Of a DNA stretch of 64,000 nucleotides, positions 54,416 to 62,992 are shown piece after piece; the stretch's first letter is position 1; the number at the start of each line of letters is the position of its first letter. Origin of the DNA: Robertmurraya korlensis NBRC 107688 (GTDB lineage Bacteria; Bacillota; Bacilli; Bacillales; Cytobacillaceae). The stretch is from positions 1-64,000 of the forward strand of contig NZ_BCVH01000013.1 in assembly GCF_001591645.1 (NCBI RefSeq). The letters are read 5' to 3'. A program made the position numbers and the translations under genes. The notes beneath the pieces were generated by a model. That model did no database searches. It was not told the DNA's origin and saw only the letters and a program-made list of their open reading frames with translations.

Positions 54416-57400
54416 ATGCCATCTGTAAAAAATGGGATCCAAATTGTAAGTTATCACGAAGGATTAGCCGCAGGGGTAGCAAAAATGTGGAATTTAAGCC
54501 GTGACAGTTGGGGCGGCGACACCCGTGTCATGACAGAGGAACAAGTGAAAACAAAGGAAGCCAATTCTGAAAATATCGAGCTGTATCTGGCACTAGATGA
54601 AAATGAAGTCGTTGGCTATTGTGGATTATCTGAATATAAGGAGGATACTGGCTCTTTATACATCCCCTTACTCAACGTTCTTCCAAGTCACCATGGGAAA
54701 AAAATCGGGAAAATGCTTGTTATGAAAGCTCTTGAAAAAACACTCGAGCTCGGTTGGCCACGTCTTGACTTATACACCTGGCCAGGCAATACAAAAGCTG
54801 TTCCACTTTATAAAAAATGTGGTTTCTTTTGGGAGGATCGTGACGACACTACCCACCTGATGAACTTCATCCCCAAGGTGCTAAATACTCCACTTCTTCA
54901 ACCACTATTTGAAAAAATGGACTGGTATGAAGCAAGTACAAGACAAATAGAAGTGAAGCCGGATGGAGAAAATAAAAATGGATTTTCCTTCTATGAATAT
55001 AGCTGGAGTTCACCTGAAGCTAATGTACGTGTTCAATTCGAGCGGACGAGTCGGGGCATTACCCTGATTGAAACCGATGACTTCCTCGTTCAGCTTTCAA
55101 TGGATAACCATGAAGTGATTGAGGAACTGGAGCATACCTATCAATTAACAATCGTAAACAAAACTGATAGTCCTATGTCCTTTCAGGCTACTGGTACTAA
55201 GAATGCACGAGTCGAATATCAACTCCATACGGGACAACTAACCGTAGAAAAAGAGGTTACACTCTCTAATACTTTTAAAGTACGAAAAGGCGAAGAGCCT
55301 AGTGTTTGGCGAACTCATCCAAGCATTCAAGTAACCGTAGAAATTAATGGTGTTCCATGCGATTTGAACATTGGGATATCCCCCATCCAACCTGCTAAGC
55401 TTGAAGCTTTCAATGAAGGAAATTTTTCCTTTTTAAATACAAAGTCTGAGTTTTACCTGGAGTTAAAAAATAATCTTTCTGTCGAAACAGAGTTTGTTCT
55501 AACCATTCCTGAAAATGACCTAGTCAGTCTTCAACATACATCATACGAGGTTACGGTTCCTGCTAAAGGAAGAATAACCCTACCCCTACCCATTATCGTT
55601 AGAAAGCATGGTTTTTACGATCCAATTATTCATGTTCAAACTAAGACCTCCAATCATATACTCACTTTTGAACAGCAAATTTCGGTAGCTTTTAAAGGGG
55701 CAGGAAAGAAATTTGGTGGAGAATCTAAGCTATACTGGCATGTATATAACGGTCAAAGCCAATTAAACATACGAAAGCTCGATCTTAATGTCCAATTAAA
55801 AAAAGATGCTAGAAGGAAACAGCCATCATTTGCATTTCTTGCCCCAAAACTTGGAAAACCTTACACCAATGAATTTAACAAAAAGAAACCAACATCAGTG
55901 ACTTGGGATACAGATGATTCATCTATTATTATCAAATTTGTACTTCAATCAAGTGATTTCCCAGGAATCTACTTAACTGAGTGTCTTCAGCTATTTGGAG
56001 ATGGAATCGTTCACCAGTGGGTTGAAATCGAAAATGCCCACCCCACCACTTACCAAAATATTGCTATCAGTCAGCCCATCTACCAAGAACTTGGCAACAC
56101 ATACTTTCCTCTAGACCAAAGAGTCGTTTTCTTTTCGGAGGACCGCCCGCTTGAATTCGGGGATCTAAATCCTGCTATGATAACGGGTCATTGGTATTTC
56201 TCTAAGACTGAAGGAGAAACAGTTGGAGTGACTTGGCCAAAGAATAGCAAGGCAGCTCCGGAAGGTTGGCAATTCGTCATTGAGCAAAAGGTTGGTGAGA
56301 TGAAACCTGGGGCAAAGGCTTCAACTGAAAAAATCATCGTTGCTTTAGATTCGTTCCAGGAAGCAAACCATTTTCAGGCTTTTGCAGAGAAAAGCCATTT
56401 CGTTGATGCAATTGATATAACGAGTGAATTGGATCTCAAGGCAAATGAGATGATTATTACGCCAAGCTCATCTCCCTCCTTTACATTAAAGACATATAGA
56501 AACAGTTATCTGGATGGAACGCTTGAAATCACTTGCGACCAAACTCCTGTTGGCAAATGGAGTATCCAGGCAAAAGAAGAGAAAAATTCTATTACTTATG
56601 AACAACAGCTGTCAGTAGATACCCCTATTTCACATATATCAGCTTATTTTCAACAGCCAGGTATCCAGACGAAATTCGAGGGTCTACTTCTTTCTCCAAG
56701 TGGAGCTATTTCCTCTAAGACAGAGGCTGATGGCTCAATAGTTGTTGAGAATGGTTGTTTATTGATAAAAGCAAATGCTGATTTTTACCCCGGATTATAT
56801 TCGTTGAAAGTAAACGGACTGGAGTGGTTAGATACAGAGTATCCAGAAAGAATCGCCAAAAGCTGGTGGAATCCATGGGCAGGAGGAATGAAGTGGTCTC
56901 CCGAAGGGATTACTACCTTCTCTCTTTTAAAAGAAAAAACAACTGTATCAACGGCTAATATACGTGATCGCAAAGGCAATACTTGGAGAGGAATAGCGAT
57001 TCAGACAAATTTCGAAGAACATTTACAATGGAAAAATGTTGAGTATATTCACTACTATCTGATGCTACCTAACGTTCCTGTTTTAGCAACATTCTTACAG
57101 GTAATACATGATGGCGGGAAATGGCTGACTGGGGAAAGATGGTTGACTGACCTATTCCTCGGTGGAGAGGTTTTAACAAACCTATCTATTAAAGATGGCT
57201 GTACGGAATATCGGGTAGGCAAACAGGAATTACCAATGTATCTGCCACAAGACTCCTATATTGAATCAGCTACAAAAAAAGAGAGGCTTTATGTAATTTC
57301 AAGTCTGAACACGGAAGAGACCGAAGCCTATATAAATAAAGAGGCATTTCATCTAGTTGCAGCGCAACCAGGATTCGCAAATAAGAAAGACAAAGCAACT

Positions 57401-57478
57401 GCTCCCCTGTTCTTCCTGTTTGATGAGCGAAAACTACCAGCAGAAGCAGTACAAAAACTACTAAATATCCAATTTTAA
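54416..57478 (+). CDS. GNAT acetyltransferase fused to a large beta-rich region (function unknown)
   Basis: A 1020-residue protein with no signal peptide or membrane span, so cytoplasmic. Residues about 8-155 are a GNAT domain with the acyl-CoA loop SHHGKKIGKM (91-100) and NTKAVPLYKKCGFF (125-138). From about 165 to 1020 the sequence is beta-strand-rich. It looks like several sandwich domains: an Ig-like part at about 320-430, a sugar-enzyme-like part with HWYFSKTEGETVGVTWP near 600, and a conserved aromatic cluster SWWNPWAGGMKWSPEG at about 816-831. I do not recognise the C-terminal region. The next gene, 11 nt on, is an amidohydrolase, suggesting a two-step pathway on one substrate. The GNAT call is firm; the rest is open. 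Confidence 0.75.
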   Translation: MPSVKNGIQIVSYHEGLAAGVAKMWNLSRDSWGGDTRVMTEEQVKTKEANSENIELYLALDENEVVGYCGLSEYKEDTGSLYIPLLNVLPSHHGKKIGKMLVMKALEKTLELGWPRLDLYTWPGNTKAVPLYKKCGFFWEDRDDTTHLMNFIPKVLNTPLLQPLFEKMDWYEASTRQIEVKPDGENKNGFSFYEYSWSSPEANVRVQFERTSRGITLIETDDFLVQLSMDNHEVIEELEHTYQLTIVNKTDSPMSFQATGTKNARVEYQLHTGQLTVEKEVTLSNTFKVRKGEEPSVWRTHPSIQVTVEINGVPCDLNIGISPIQPAKLEAFNEGNFSFLNTKSEFYLELKNNLSVETEFVLTIPENDLVSLQHTSYEVTVPAKGRITLPLPIIVRKHGFYDPIIHVQTKTSNHILTFEQQISVAFKGAGKKFGGESKLYWHVYNGQSQLNIRKLDLNVQLKKDARRKQPSFAFLAPKLGKPYTNEFNKKKPTSVTWDTDDSSIIIKFVLQSSDFPGIYLTECLQLFGDGIVHQWVEIENAHPTTYQNIAISQPIYQELGNTYFPLDQRVVFFSEDRPLEFGDLNPAMITGHWYFSKTEGETVGVTWPKNSKAAPEGWQFVIEQKVGEMKPGAKASTEKIIVALDSFQEANHFQAFAEKSHFVDAIDITSELDLKANEMIITPSSSPSFTLKTYRNSYLDGTLEITCDQTPVGKWSIQAKEEKNSITYEQQLSVDTPISHISAYFQQPGIQTKFEGLLLSPSGAISSKTEADGSIVVENGCLLIKANADFYPGLYSLKVNGLEWLDTEYPERIAKSWWNPWAGGMKWSPEGITTFSLLKEKTTVSTANIRDRKGNTWRGIAIQTNFEEHLQWKNVEYIHYYLMLPNVPVLATFLQVIHDGGKWLTGERWLTDLFLGGEVLTNLSIKDGCTEYRVGKQELPMYLPQDSYIESATKKERLYVISSLNTEETEAYINKEAFHLVAAQPGFANKKDKATAPLFFLFDERKLPAEAVQKLLNIQF

Positions 57479-57489
57479 AAGGAGTTATT

Positions 57490-58344
57490 ATGAAAATCAT
57501 CGATGCTCATATTCACCTATCGAACATACATTCATTTCATGAAACAGCTGAAAATATATCATTTGTGGATTATTCAGCCTCTGGCATTATCAAAGAATTC
57601 GAGGAAGCTGGAGTGGTGCTTGGTATAGGGATGGGACTTACGGAAACAGAAAGAATGGGGTTTCCTGATTACGAGACGCCAACACCGATGGGTCTCGATT
57701 TAGTCGATGAGCTTCCACCTTCTATCTTTACGTGTGCAGGAGTAAATCCGTACAATTTAGATGAGAAGGCGCTCACTCGTTTAGAAGGGATGTTATTACA
57801 TCCTAAAACGGTTGGAATCAAGATTTATCTTGGTTATTATCCGTTTTATGCCTATGACCCTGTTTATAAGCCCGTTTATAGACTAGCGGCAAAATACAAA
57901 CTTCCTGTCGTCTTTCATACAGGGGATACGTATTCAGAAAGGGGCTATTTAAAATACTCTCACCCTCTCACCATCGATGAGGTTGCGGTTGACAATAGAG
58001 ATGTGAATTTTATGATGGCTCATTTCGGGGACCCGTGGACACTTACAGGTGCAGAAATCATTTATAAAAATCCAAATGTATTTGCAGATTTATCTGGACT
58101 AATTGTCGGGACAAAAAAGGACCTAGCAGCGAAAAGCGAAGGTCGTTTCCTTGATCATTTGCGACACGCCTTGGTATTTGCAGACTCTTATGACAAGCTT
58201 TTGTTTGGTACCGACTGGCCATTAGTACCGATTGCTCCGTACATTGAGTTTATCAAAAAATTAATCCCTGAAGAATACCATAGCCAAGTGTTCTACGAAA
58301 CCGCATTAAAGGTTTTTCCAAAAATTCAACCGTTTATTAAATAA
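57490..58344 (+). CDS. Amidohydrolase-2-type TIM-barrel metal hydrolase
   Basis: A 284-residue metal-dependent hydrolase of the amidohydrolase 2 group. Metal and catalytic residues: DAHIH (about 5-9), the barrel Lys in GIKIYLGYY (about 115-123), His in VFHTGD (about 139-144), AHFGDPW (about 176-182) and the C-terminal Asp in FGTDWP (about 237-242). The family includes decarboxylases and lactonases as well as amidases. It is translationally close (11 nt) to the GNAT fusion gene and ends with its own terminator, so the two form a unit. Confidence 0.85.
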   Translation: MKIIDAHIHLSNIHSFHETAENISFVDYSASGIIKEFEEAGVVLGIGMGLTETERMGFPDYETPTPMGLDLVDELPPSIFTCAGVNPYNLDEKALTRLEGMLLHPKTVGIKIYLGYYPFYAYDPVYKPVYRLAAKYKLPVVFHTGDTYSERGYLKYSHPLTIDEVAVDNRDVNFMMAHFGDPWTLTGAEIIYKNPNVFADLSGLIVGTKKDLAAKSEGRFLDHLRHALVFADSYDKLLFGTDWPLVPIAPYIEFIKKLIPEEYHSQVFYETALKVFPKIQPFIK

Positions 58345-58346
58345 CC

Positions 58347-58381
58347 AAAGGGGCTGCCTGTTTTTTCAAGGCAGCTCTTTC
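58347..58381 (+). terminator. Terminator of the GNAT-amidohydrolase unit
   Basis: Stem GGGCTGCCT/AGGCAGCTC (one G-T pair), loop TTTTTTC-type, followed by TTTC; moderate strength. Confidence 0.72.
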
Positions 58382-58405
58382 GTATTTATAGAGATTGCCG
58401 TTCTA

Positions 58406-58813
58406 TTAAACTTCAACAAAAAATGGATGTGTTTCTTCATTCAGACAATACTCCATTCTCGTCTTAAAGTGTTTCCAAGTGACCATTTCAAGTGCTTTTT
58501 CTATACGAAAAAACCCCACTTCTAAACTCTCAGGTGAAGTAGCTAGTTGGCCACCAACTACTTTCCCGATGAACATAGTACTGCAAATAGAGTGCTTTAC
58601 ATTTTGAAAAATACCACAGAGCTTTACGATTTCAATATCTATCCCACTTTCTTCTTTTGTTTCTCGTATCACAGCTGCCTTAATCGACTCTCCTTCTTCA
58701 ACCTGACCACCTGGCATTTCCCAACCTCTCCGTGGACTTTTTATTAAAAGAACTTCATTATTATCATTCAGTACGAAAGCCTTGGCAGAAACAATATGCT
58801 TCGGTGCTACCAT
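58406..58813 (-). CDS. NUDIX hydrolase
   Basis: A 135-residue NUDIX protein with the complete Nudix box GGQVEEGESIKAAVIRETKE-ESG (about 36-58: G-x5-E-x7-RE-x2-EE-x-G pattern). The start at 58813 (MVAPKHIVSA) is favoured because GAAGGGAG lies 11 nt upstream; an in-frame GTG at 58852 would add 13 residues. Substrate cannot be predicted. Confidence 0.87.
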   Translation of the reverse strand: MVAPKHIVSAKAFVLNDNNEVLLIKSPRRGWEMPGGQVEEGESIKAAVIRETKEESGIDIEIVKLCGIFQNVKHSICSTMFIGKVVGGQLATSPESLEVGFFRIEKALEMVTWKHFKTRMEYCLNEETHPFFVEV

Positions 58814-58883
58814 TTTTTCATCTGCTCCCTTCTTAAACACTTTTATTTCCACAATATGTATGTCAGAGAATAATAAACCCTTT

Positions 58884-58918
58884 AAAAAAAATAAAATGCT
58901 GGTTATATCCCAGCATTT
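58884..58918 (-). terminator. Terminator of the DUF939-type gene
   Basis: Minus-strand stem AAATGCTGG/CCAGCATTT with a 7-nt loop, followed by a T-rich tail ATTTTTTTTAAA. Confidence 0.9.
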
Positions 58919-58919
58919 C

Positions 58920-59969
58920 TTACATCTCGGCGTTAGCCCCTTTATATTGAATGAATTTCTGGTGCTTATGTGCCAATAATTGTATCTGGTGCAGCTCCTC
59001 TATCAAGTCATGAATGGAAAGGAGCTCAAACAGTAGCGCAATATACGTTTGGGGACACTTATCCTCTTGTACACATTTTTTAAATATTGACCGAAGTTCC
59101 GCCGCCACCTGTAGATGTCCTTCATCCATCCGGTACTCCTTATCATTCAGTGCATATTTAAAGGACTTGAACATCAACTGGATGGACTCTTCCTTACATA
59201 ATGGTGCATCAAGTGGAGGAATAGCCATAAGATTGGCTACATGAAAAAACATTTGGCGCATAGTACTTAACTTTTTATATTCATAATGAAACTCCCTGGT
59301 ATACTTTCGGTCAATATGATGTAACTTCCATTCCTGCTTTTGATACTCACATAATGTCTCTACGGATTCGAAGTCCTTCCAAAGCCTTTCAAACTTTGCC
59401 TTAGTCTCTTGATGTAATGGCTGTTGAAATACAATTTCTTTTCCGCGTTCTTCAATAACTGTGCCTGTCTCAATGATATAATGGTGAAGCTTAGATTTAA
59501 TCATCAATGAGTAATTCGGTTTTATAACAAGGAAATTAACGAGTGCGGATACCGTTAAGCCAATACCCGTTGTTCCCAGCCGAATAAAAAATGAGCTTAA
59601 AAAATGATCATGAACGGTTGATATCATCGCTACTCCTGTCAAAACAGCTACAAGTGTTCCATCGTGCAATCGAAGCTTATAACATACGATAATCGTCGTA
59701 ACTGCTACGAGCATGTAAGTAAACGGACTATCTCCAAAGACAAAATTAAATAAAACAGAAAAAGCGGCTCCAATAGCTGATGCCGGAAACCGAACGAACG
59801 CCTTTTTAATAGAATGCGCTGCAGTAGGTTCAATCGTAACAATCGCTGTTATAACTGCAAACATCGGAGGCCAAGACAGTAGGTCACATATAAGCGCAGT
59901 AAGAAACACAGCAATCCCTGTCTTAACAATTCTTCCACCAAAAAATTTATATTTCTTTAGAAGTTCCAT
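58920..59969 (-). CDS. Aromatic acid exporter family / DUF939 membrane protein (YqjA-like)
   Basis: A 349-residue protein. The N-terminal half has four to six membrane spans (about 12-160), with the family hallmark SWPPMFAVITAIVTIEPTAA (about 32-51) and RLHDGTLVAVLTGVAMIS. The C-terminal half is a soluble helical domain (about 165-349). Family members are half-size FUSC-like proteins proposed to export aromatic acids; activity is unproven for most. Start at 59969 (MELLKKYKFF) follows AAGGAA; an ATG at 59990 has no site. Confidence 0.85.
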   Translation of the reverse strand: MELLKKYKFFGGRIVKTGIAVFLTALICDLLSWPPMFAVITAIVTIEPTAAHSIKKAFVRFPASAIGAAFSVLFNFVFGDSPFTYMLVAVTTIIVCYKLRLHDGTLVAVLTGVAMISTVHDHFLSSFFIRLGTTGIGLTVSALVNFLVIKPNYSLMIKSKLHHYIIETGTVIEERGKEIVFQQPLHQETKAKFERLWKDFESVETLCEYQKQEWKLHHIDRKYTREFHYEYKKLSTMRQMFFHVANLMAIPPLDAPLCKEESIQLMFKSFKYALNDKEYRMDEGHLQVAAELRSIFKKCVQEDKCPQTYIALLFELLSIHDLIEELHQIQLLAHKHQKFIQYKGANAEM

Positions 59970-60083
59970 TAAAAACATTCCTTTTTTCAATGTCTTCTTT
60001 AATTATACAACAACTAAAATAATTCCCAAAACATGGTTAGGAAACAATAGTTGTATGTCATTATATGTTTACATTAAATATAT

Positions 60084-60116
60084 AAAAAATCTCTCCTATT
60101 TATGGAGAGATTTTTT
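60084..60116. terminator. Terminator of the TRAP operon (bidirectional)
   Basis: Perfect 13-bp stem AAAAAATCTCTCC/GGAGAGATTTTTT with T runs on both strands, just after the dctM stop. Confidence 0.93.
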
Positions 60117-60120
60117 GACA

Positions 60121-61395
60121 CTATTTTACTAAGCTAGGTAATAACGTTGATAGGAATGGAACATATGCTACTAGCAGGATGACAAACAAAATCATTCCGA
60201 AGAATGGCCAGAGATATTTAATCGATTCATTAATGTTTGCCTTAGCAATTCCATTTGTAATGAATAGAAGCACCCCAATTGGTGGTGTTATTCCTCCTAT
60301 AATTAAACAAATAGCAACAACGGTAGCAAACTGTATAGGATCAAATCCAAAATCTACCGCTAAAACAGATAAGACAGGTACAAATATTATTGCTGCAGCG
60401 ATAGTTTCTAAGAAACAACCAATTAATAGTAAAAAAGCAATAATTAGTAATATAACAATATGTTTACTTTCTGTAAAAACACTTAGCATATTTACAACTT
60501 TAATAGGAAACTGCTCATTTGCTAGTATCCATCCAAACGCAGAAGCGGTTGCAGCAATAAACATAACCATAACCGTTGTATTTAATGCTTTCGTGAATAT
60601 CTCACCCAAATCACGTATCTTCATCTCTTTATAGACAAAGGTACTAATAAGAAAACAATAGAGGACTGCAATCACACCTGATTCTGTTGCTGTAAAAGTA
60701 CCTGTAACAATTCCCCCAATAATAATAACTGGAGCCATAAGAGCCCAGAAAGCAGTAAGAAAACTCTTCCACACTTCTTTCAAAGAAGCCCTCTCTGATT
60801 TTTCAAGACCAAGTTTTTTGGCAGCCATATAATTAATTATCATTAATCCCATCCCAATTAATATCCCTGGGATTGCTCCGGCTAAGAAAAGCTTTCCAAT
60901 TGATAAACCTGTCAATGATCCGTATATAATCATAATGATGCTTGGAGGGATGATTGGTCCAAGTGAGCCTGCACATGCAGTTAACGCAGCAGCATATCCT
61001 TTCGGGTATCCCTTTTTTATCATAGATGGAATTAATACAGAACCGACAGCTGATGTATCTGCAGACGCGGAGCCAGATATTCCAGCAAAAGCCATACTCG
61101 TGAGAACCGTAACATGTCCTAAACCACCACGAATATGGCCAATCAATGAGCTAGAAAACCTGATTAATCTTGCCGAGATTCCCCCACTTTCCATTATTAC
61201 GCCAGCCAACATAAACAGTGGGATGGCTAAAAAAGTTGAACTATTTAATGTATTAAAAATTCTTGGGATGAGTAAGCTTAGCGGGATATCACTAAAGAAA
61301 AAAATTGAAAAAAGAGATGATAAGCCAATTGCAAACGCTATGGGTACTCTAATACATAGTAAAACGAGTAAACTTATAAACAACGCAACCAACAT
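60121..61395 (-). CDS. dctM: TRAP transporter large permease (DctM)
   Basis: A 424-residue membrane protein of 12-13 spans. TRAP signatures: GLSSLFSIFFFSDIPLSLLI, the Ser/Gly-rich MAFAGISGSASADTSAVGSV (about 100-119) and IPPSIIMIIYGS, repeated pseudo-symmetrically as ITPPIGVLLFITNGIA near residue 370. Uses sodium-driven uptake of organic acids. Start is 4 nt after the dctQ stop, with GAGGTGAT overlapping it. Confidence 0.95.
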   Translation of the reverse strand: MLVALFISLLVLLCIRVPIAFAIGLSSLFSIFFFSDIPLSLLIPRIFNTLNSSTFLAIPLFMLAGVIMESGGISARLIRFSSSLIGHIRGGLGHVTVLTSMAFAGISGSASADTSAVGSVLIPSMIKKGYPKGYAAALTACAGSLGPIIPPSIIMIIYGSLTGLSIGKLFLAGAIPGILIGMGLMIINYMAAKKLGLEKSERASLKEVWKSFLTAFWALMAPVIIIGGIVTGTFTATESGVIAVLYCFLISTFVYKEMKIRDLGEIFTKALNTTVMVMFIAATASAFGWILANEQFPIKVVNMLSVFTESKHIVILLIIAFLLLIGCFLETIAAAIIFVPVLSVLAVDFGFDPIQFATVVAICLIIGGITPPIGVLLFITNGIAKANINESIKYLWPFFGMILFVILLVAYVPFLSTLLPSLVK

Positions 61396-61399
61396 ACTA

Positions 61400-61858
61400 T
61401 CACCTCTTCCTTTCTTTTATAGTTTCAATAGCACTAAGAATAATATAGATGAGTAACAAACTTGCTCCAATCGGGATTGCTGCAAAAATATATGACATAG
61501 GAATACGGCTGATAGGGGCTAATTGGTTACCCATTACTTCTGTTACAAAATATCCTTGATATACAATTACAACAGTATAGACAATCATTAATAAATGATT
61601 AAATAAAGTTAGCCAAAACTGAATGGTCTCACTAAATCTACTTATAAAAAAATCCACTTCAATATGAACCTTATTACGCATTCCGTAAGCAATCCCTAAG
61701 AAAACCATCCAGACAAATAAAAATCTTACTGCCTCATCAGTCCCCTGTACTGGGCTTCCAATCAAACGTGAACTTACTTGGACTAGCGTCAAAATAACTA
61801 TTAAAGCAAATAAAAATATTCCTATACCCCTTATCCCTTTATCTAGAAAGTTAATCAT
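61400..61858 (-). CDS. dctQ: TRAP transporter small permease (DctQ)
   Basis: A 152-residue four-span protein. It has the DctQ hallmark VQGTDEAVRFLFVWMVFLGI (about 37-56; the E-x-(A/V)-R motif) and GMRNKVHIEVDFF (about 59-71). It forms the membrane complex with DctM. AAGGGGTG upstream. Separated from dctP by a strong stem-loop. Confidence 0.93.
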   Translation of the reverse strand: MINFLDKGIRGIGIFLFALIVILTLVQVSSRLIGSPVQGTDEAVRFLFVWMVFLGIAYGMRNKVHIEVDFFISRFSETIQFWLTLFNHLLMIVYTVVIVYQGYFVTEVMGNQLAPISRIPMSYIFAAIPIGASLLLIYIILSAIETIKERKR

Positions 61859-61916
61859 TTTTTCACCCCTTTGGTGACATCGAAAATATGATCAATAAGT
61901 TGGAATACCTATCTTT

Positions 61917-61953
61917 AAAAACTGATTCAAAGGTAAACCTTTGAATCAGTTTT
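61917..61953 (-). terminator. Strong stem-loop between dctP and dctQ
   Basis: Perfect stem of about 16 bp (arms ACTGATTCAAAGG/CCTTTGAATCAGT plus A/T ends), 4-nt loop and minus-strand T run. It should terminate most dctP transcripts and let a fraction through to the permeases. Confidence 0.9.
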
Positions 61954-61959
61954 TTACAT

Positions 61960-62976
61960 CTATTTTATTTCTCGAATCTTATCTACTAAATCTACAGCAT
62001 TTACTTCCTTTGCATAGTCATCTACAATAGACTCTGCTTTCTCAATGAATGGTGCTTTATCTACCTCTACTACTTCAAGGCCTTCTTCTACCAACTTATT
62101 AAAATATTCTTCGTCAAGATCCATTGCTAACTGACGACCATATTCGCCAGCTTCTAGAGCTGCCTCTGAAATTAGTTTTTGATCTTCCTCAGATAGACCT
62201 TTAAAGAACGTATCACTCATATTCAATGAAAGCGCTGTAAAAATATGTTCTGTTTTAACTAAGTATTTGGATACCTCATACATTTTAGCTGAATAAATAC
62301 TTTCTGCAGAGCCCTCAAACCCATCAACGACACCTGTTTCCATTGCTGTATATAGTTCCCCCCAAGGAAGTGGTGTGGCTACAGCATCCCATGATTGTAC
62401 CGTTTCAATAACGCTTGGGGCTTCCGGTGTACGAATTTTTATCCCTTTCAATTCGTCTATTGATTCTGTTTTCTTTGTTAAAAAGGTACTACGAAAAGCA
62501 GAGTCAAACCATGCTAACGAACGAATTCCCTTGTCTGCCATTTTTTCTTGAAGCGAGGAACCAACTTCTCCATCAAACACTTGATGGACATGGTCATAAT
62601 CCTCAAACAAATATGGCATATCTAGAATTCCCACTTCTGGAACAAAGTTTGCTAATAAACCAGCATCATTGATAGCCATCTCAATTGTCCCTAGTTGTAA
62701 ACCCTCTACTAGCTCTTTTTGATCTCCTAGTTCACCAGATGGATGGATAGTCACGTTAATTCTTCCATCTGACTTTTCGGCAACCAACTCCTTGAACTTT
62801 TCTGCCGTTTTTACAACTGAATGTTCTGGTGCAAGGTGTGATCCAATTCGAATCTTCACTTCTTCTTTTTTACCTGAATCTGATTCTGAGGCTGATCCGT
62901 TACTTTTATTACCCCCGCATGCCGACAAAATGACCATTAACATGATTACTAGTATTGCAATCCCCTTGTTCTTCAT
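61960..62976 (-). CDS. dctP: TRAP transporter solute-binding lipoprotein (DctP)
   Basis: Solute receptor of 338 residues. Lipoprotein signal ends LSAC (Cys20). The DctP fold shows RIGSHLAPEHSVVKTAEKFK (about 42-61), IKIRTPEAPS near residue 174 and the ligand-carboxylate Arg there. GVVDGFEGSAESIY (about 213-226) is typical. The neighbouring rhamnonate-dehydratase-like gene suggests a six-carbon aldonate as ligand; this is inference. GGGGGAG upstream. Confidence 0.92.
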   Translation of the reverse strand: MKNKGIAILVIMLMVILSACGGNKSNGSASESDSGKKEEVKIRIGSHLAPEHSVVKTAEKFKELVAEKSDGRINVTIHPSGELGDQKELVEGLQLGTIEMAINDAGLLANFVPEVGILDMPYLFEDYDHVHQVFDGEVGSSLQEKMADKGIRSLAWFDSAFRSTFLTKKTESIDELKGIKIRTPEAPSVIETVQSWDAVATPLPWGELYTAMETGVVDGFEGSAESIYSAKMYEVSKYLVKTEHIFTALSLNMSDTFFKGLSEEDQKLISEAALEAGEYGRQLAMDLDEEYFNKLVEEGLEVVEVDKAPFIEKAESIVDDYAKEVNAVDLVDKIREIK

Positions 62977-62992
62977 GTTTCTCCCCCTATTT

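Noticed and set aside
60179-61456. Two long plus-strand frames (151 and 173 codons) over dctM
   Set aside because: Shadow frames opposite a clear TRAP permease gene; composition follows the complement of membrane-helix codons.
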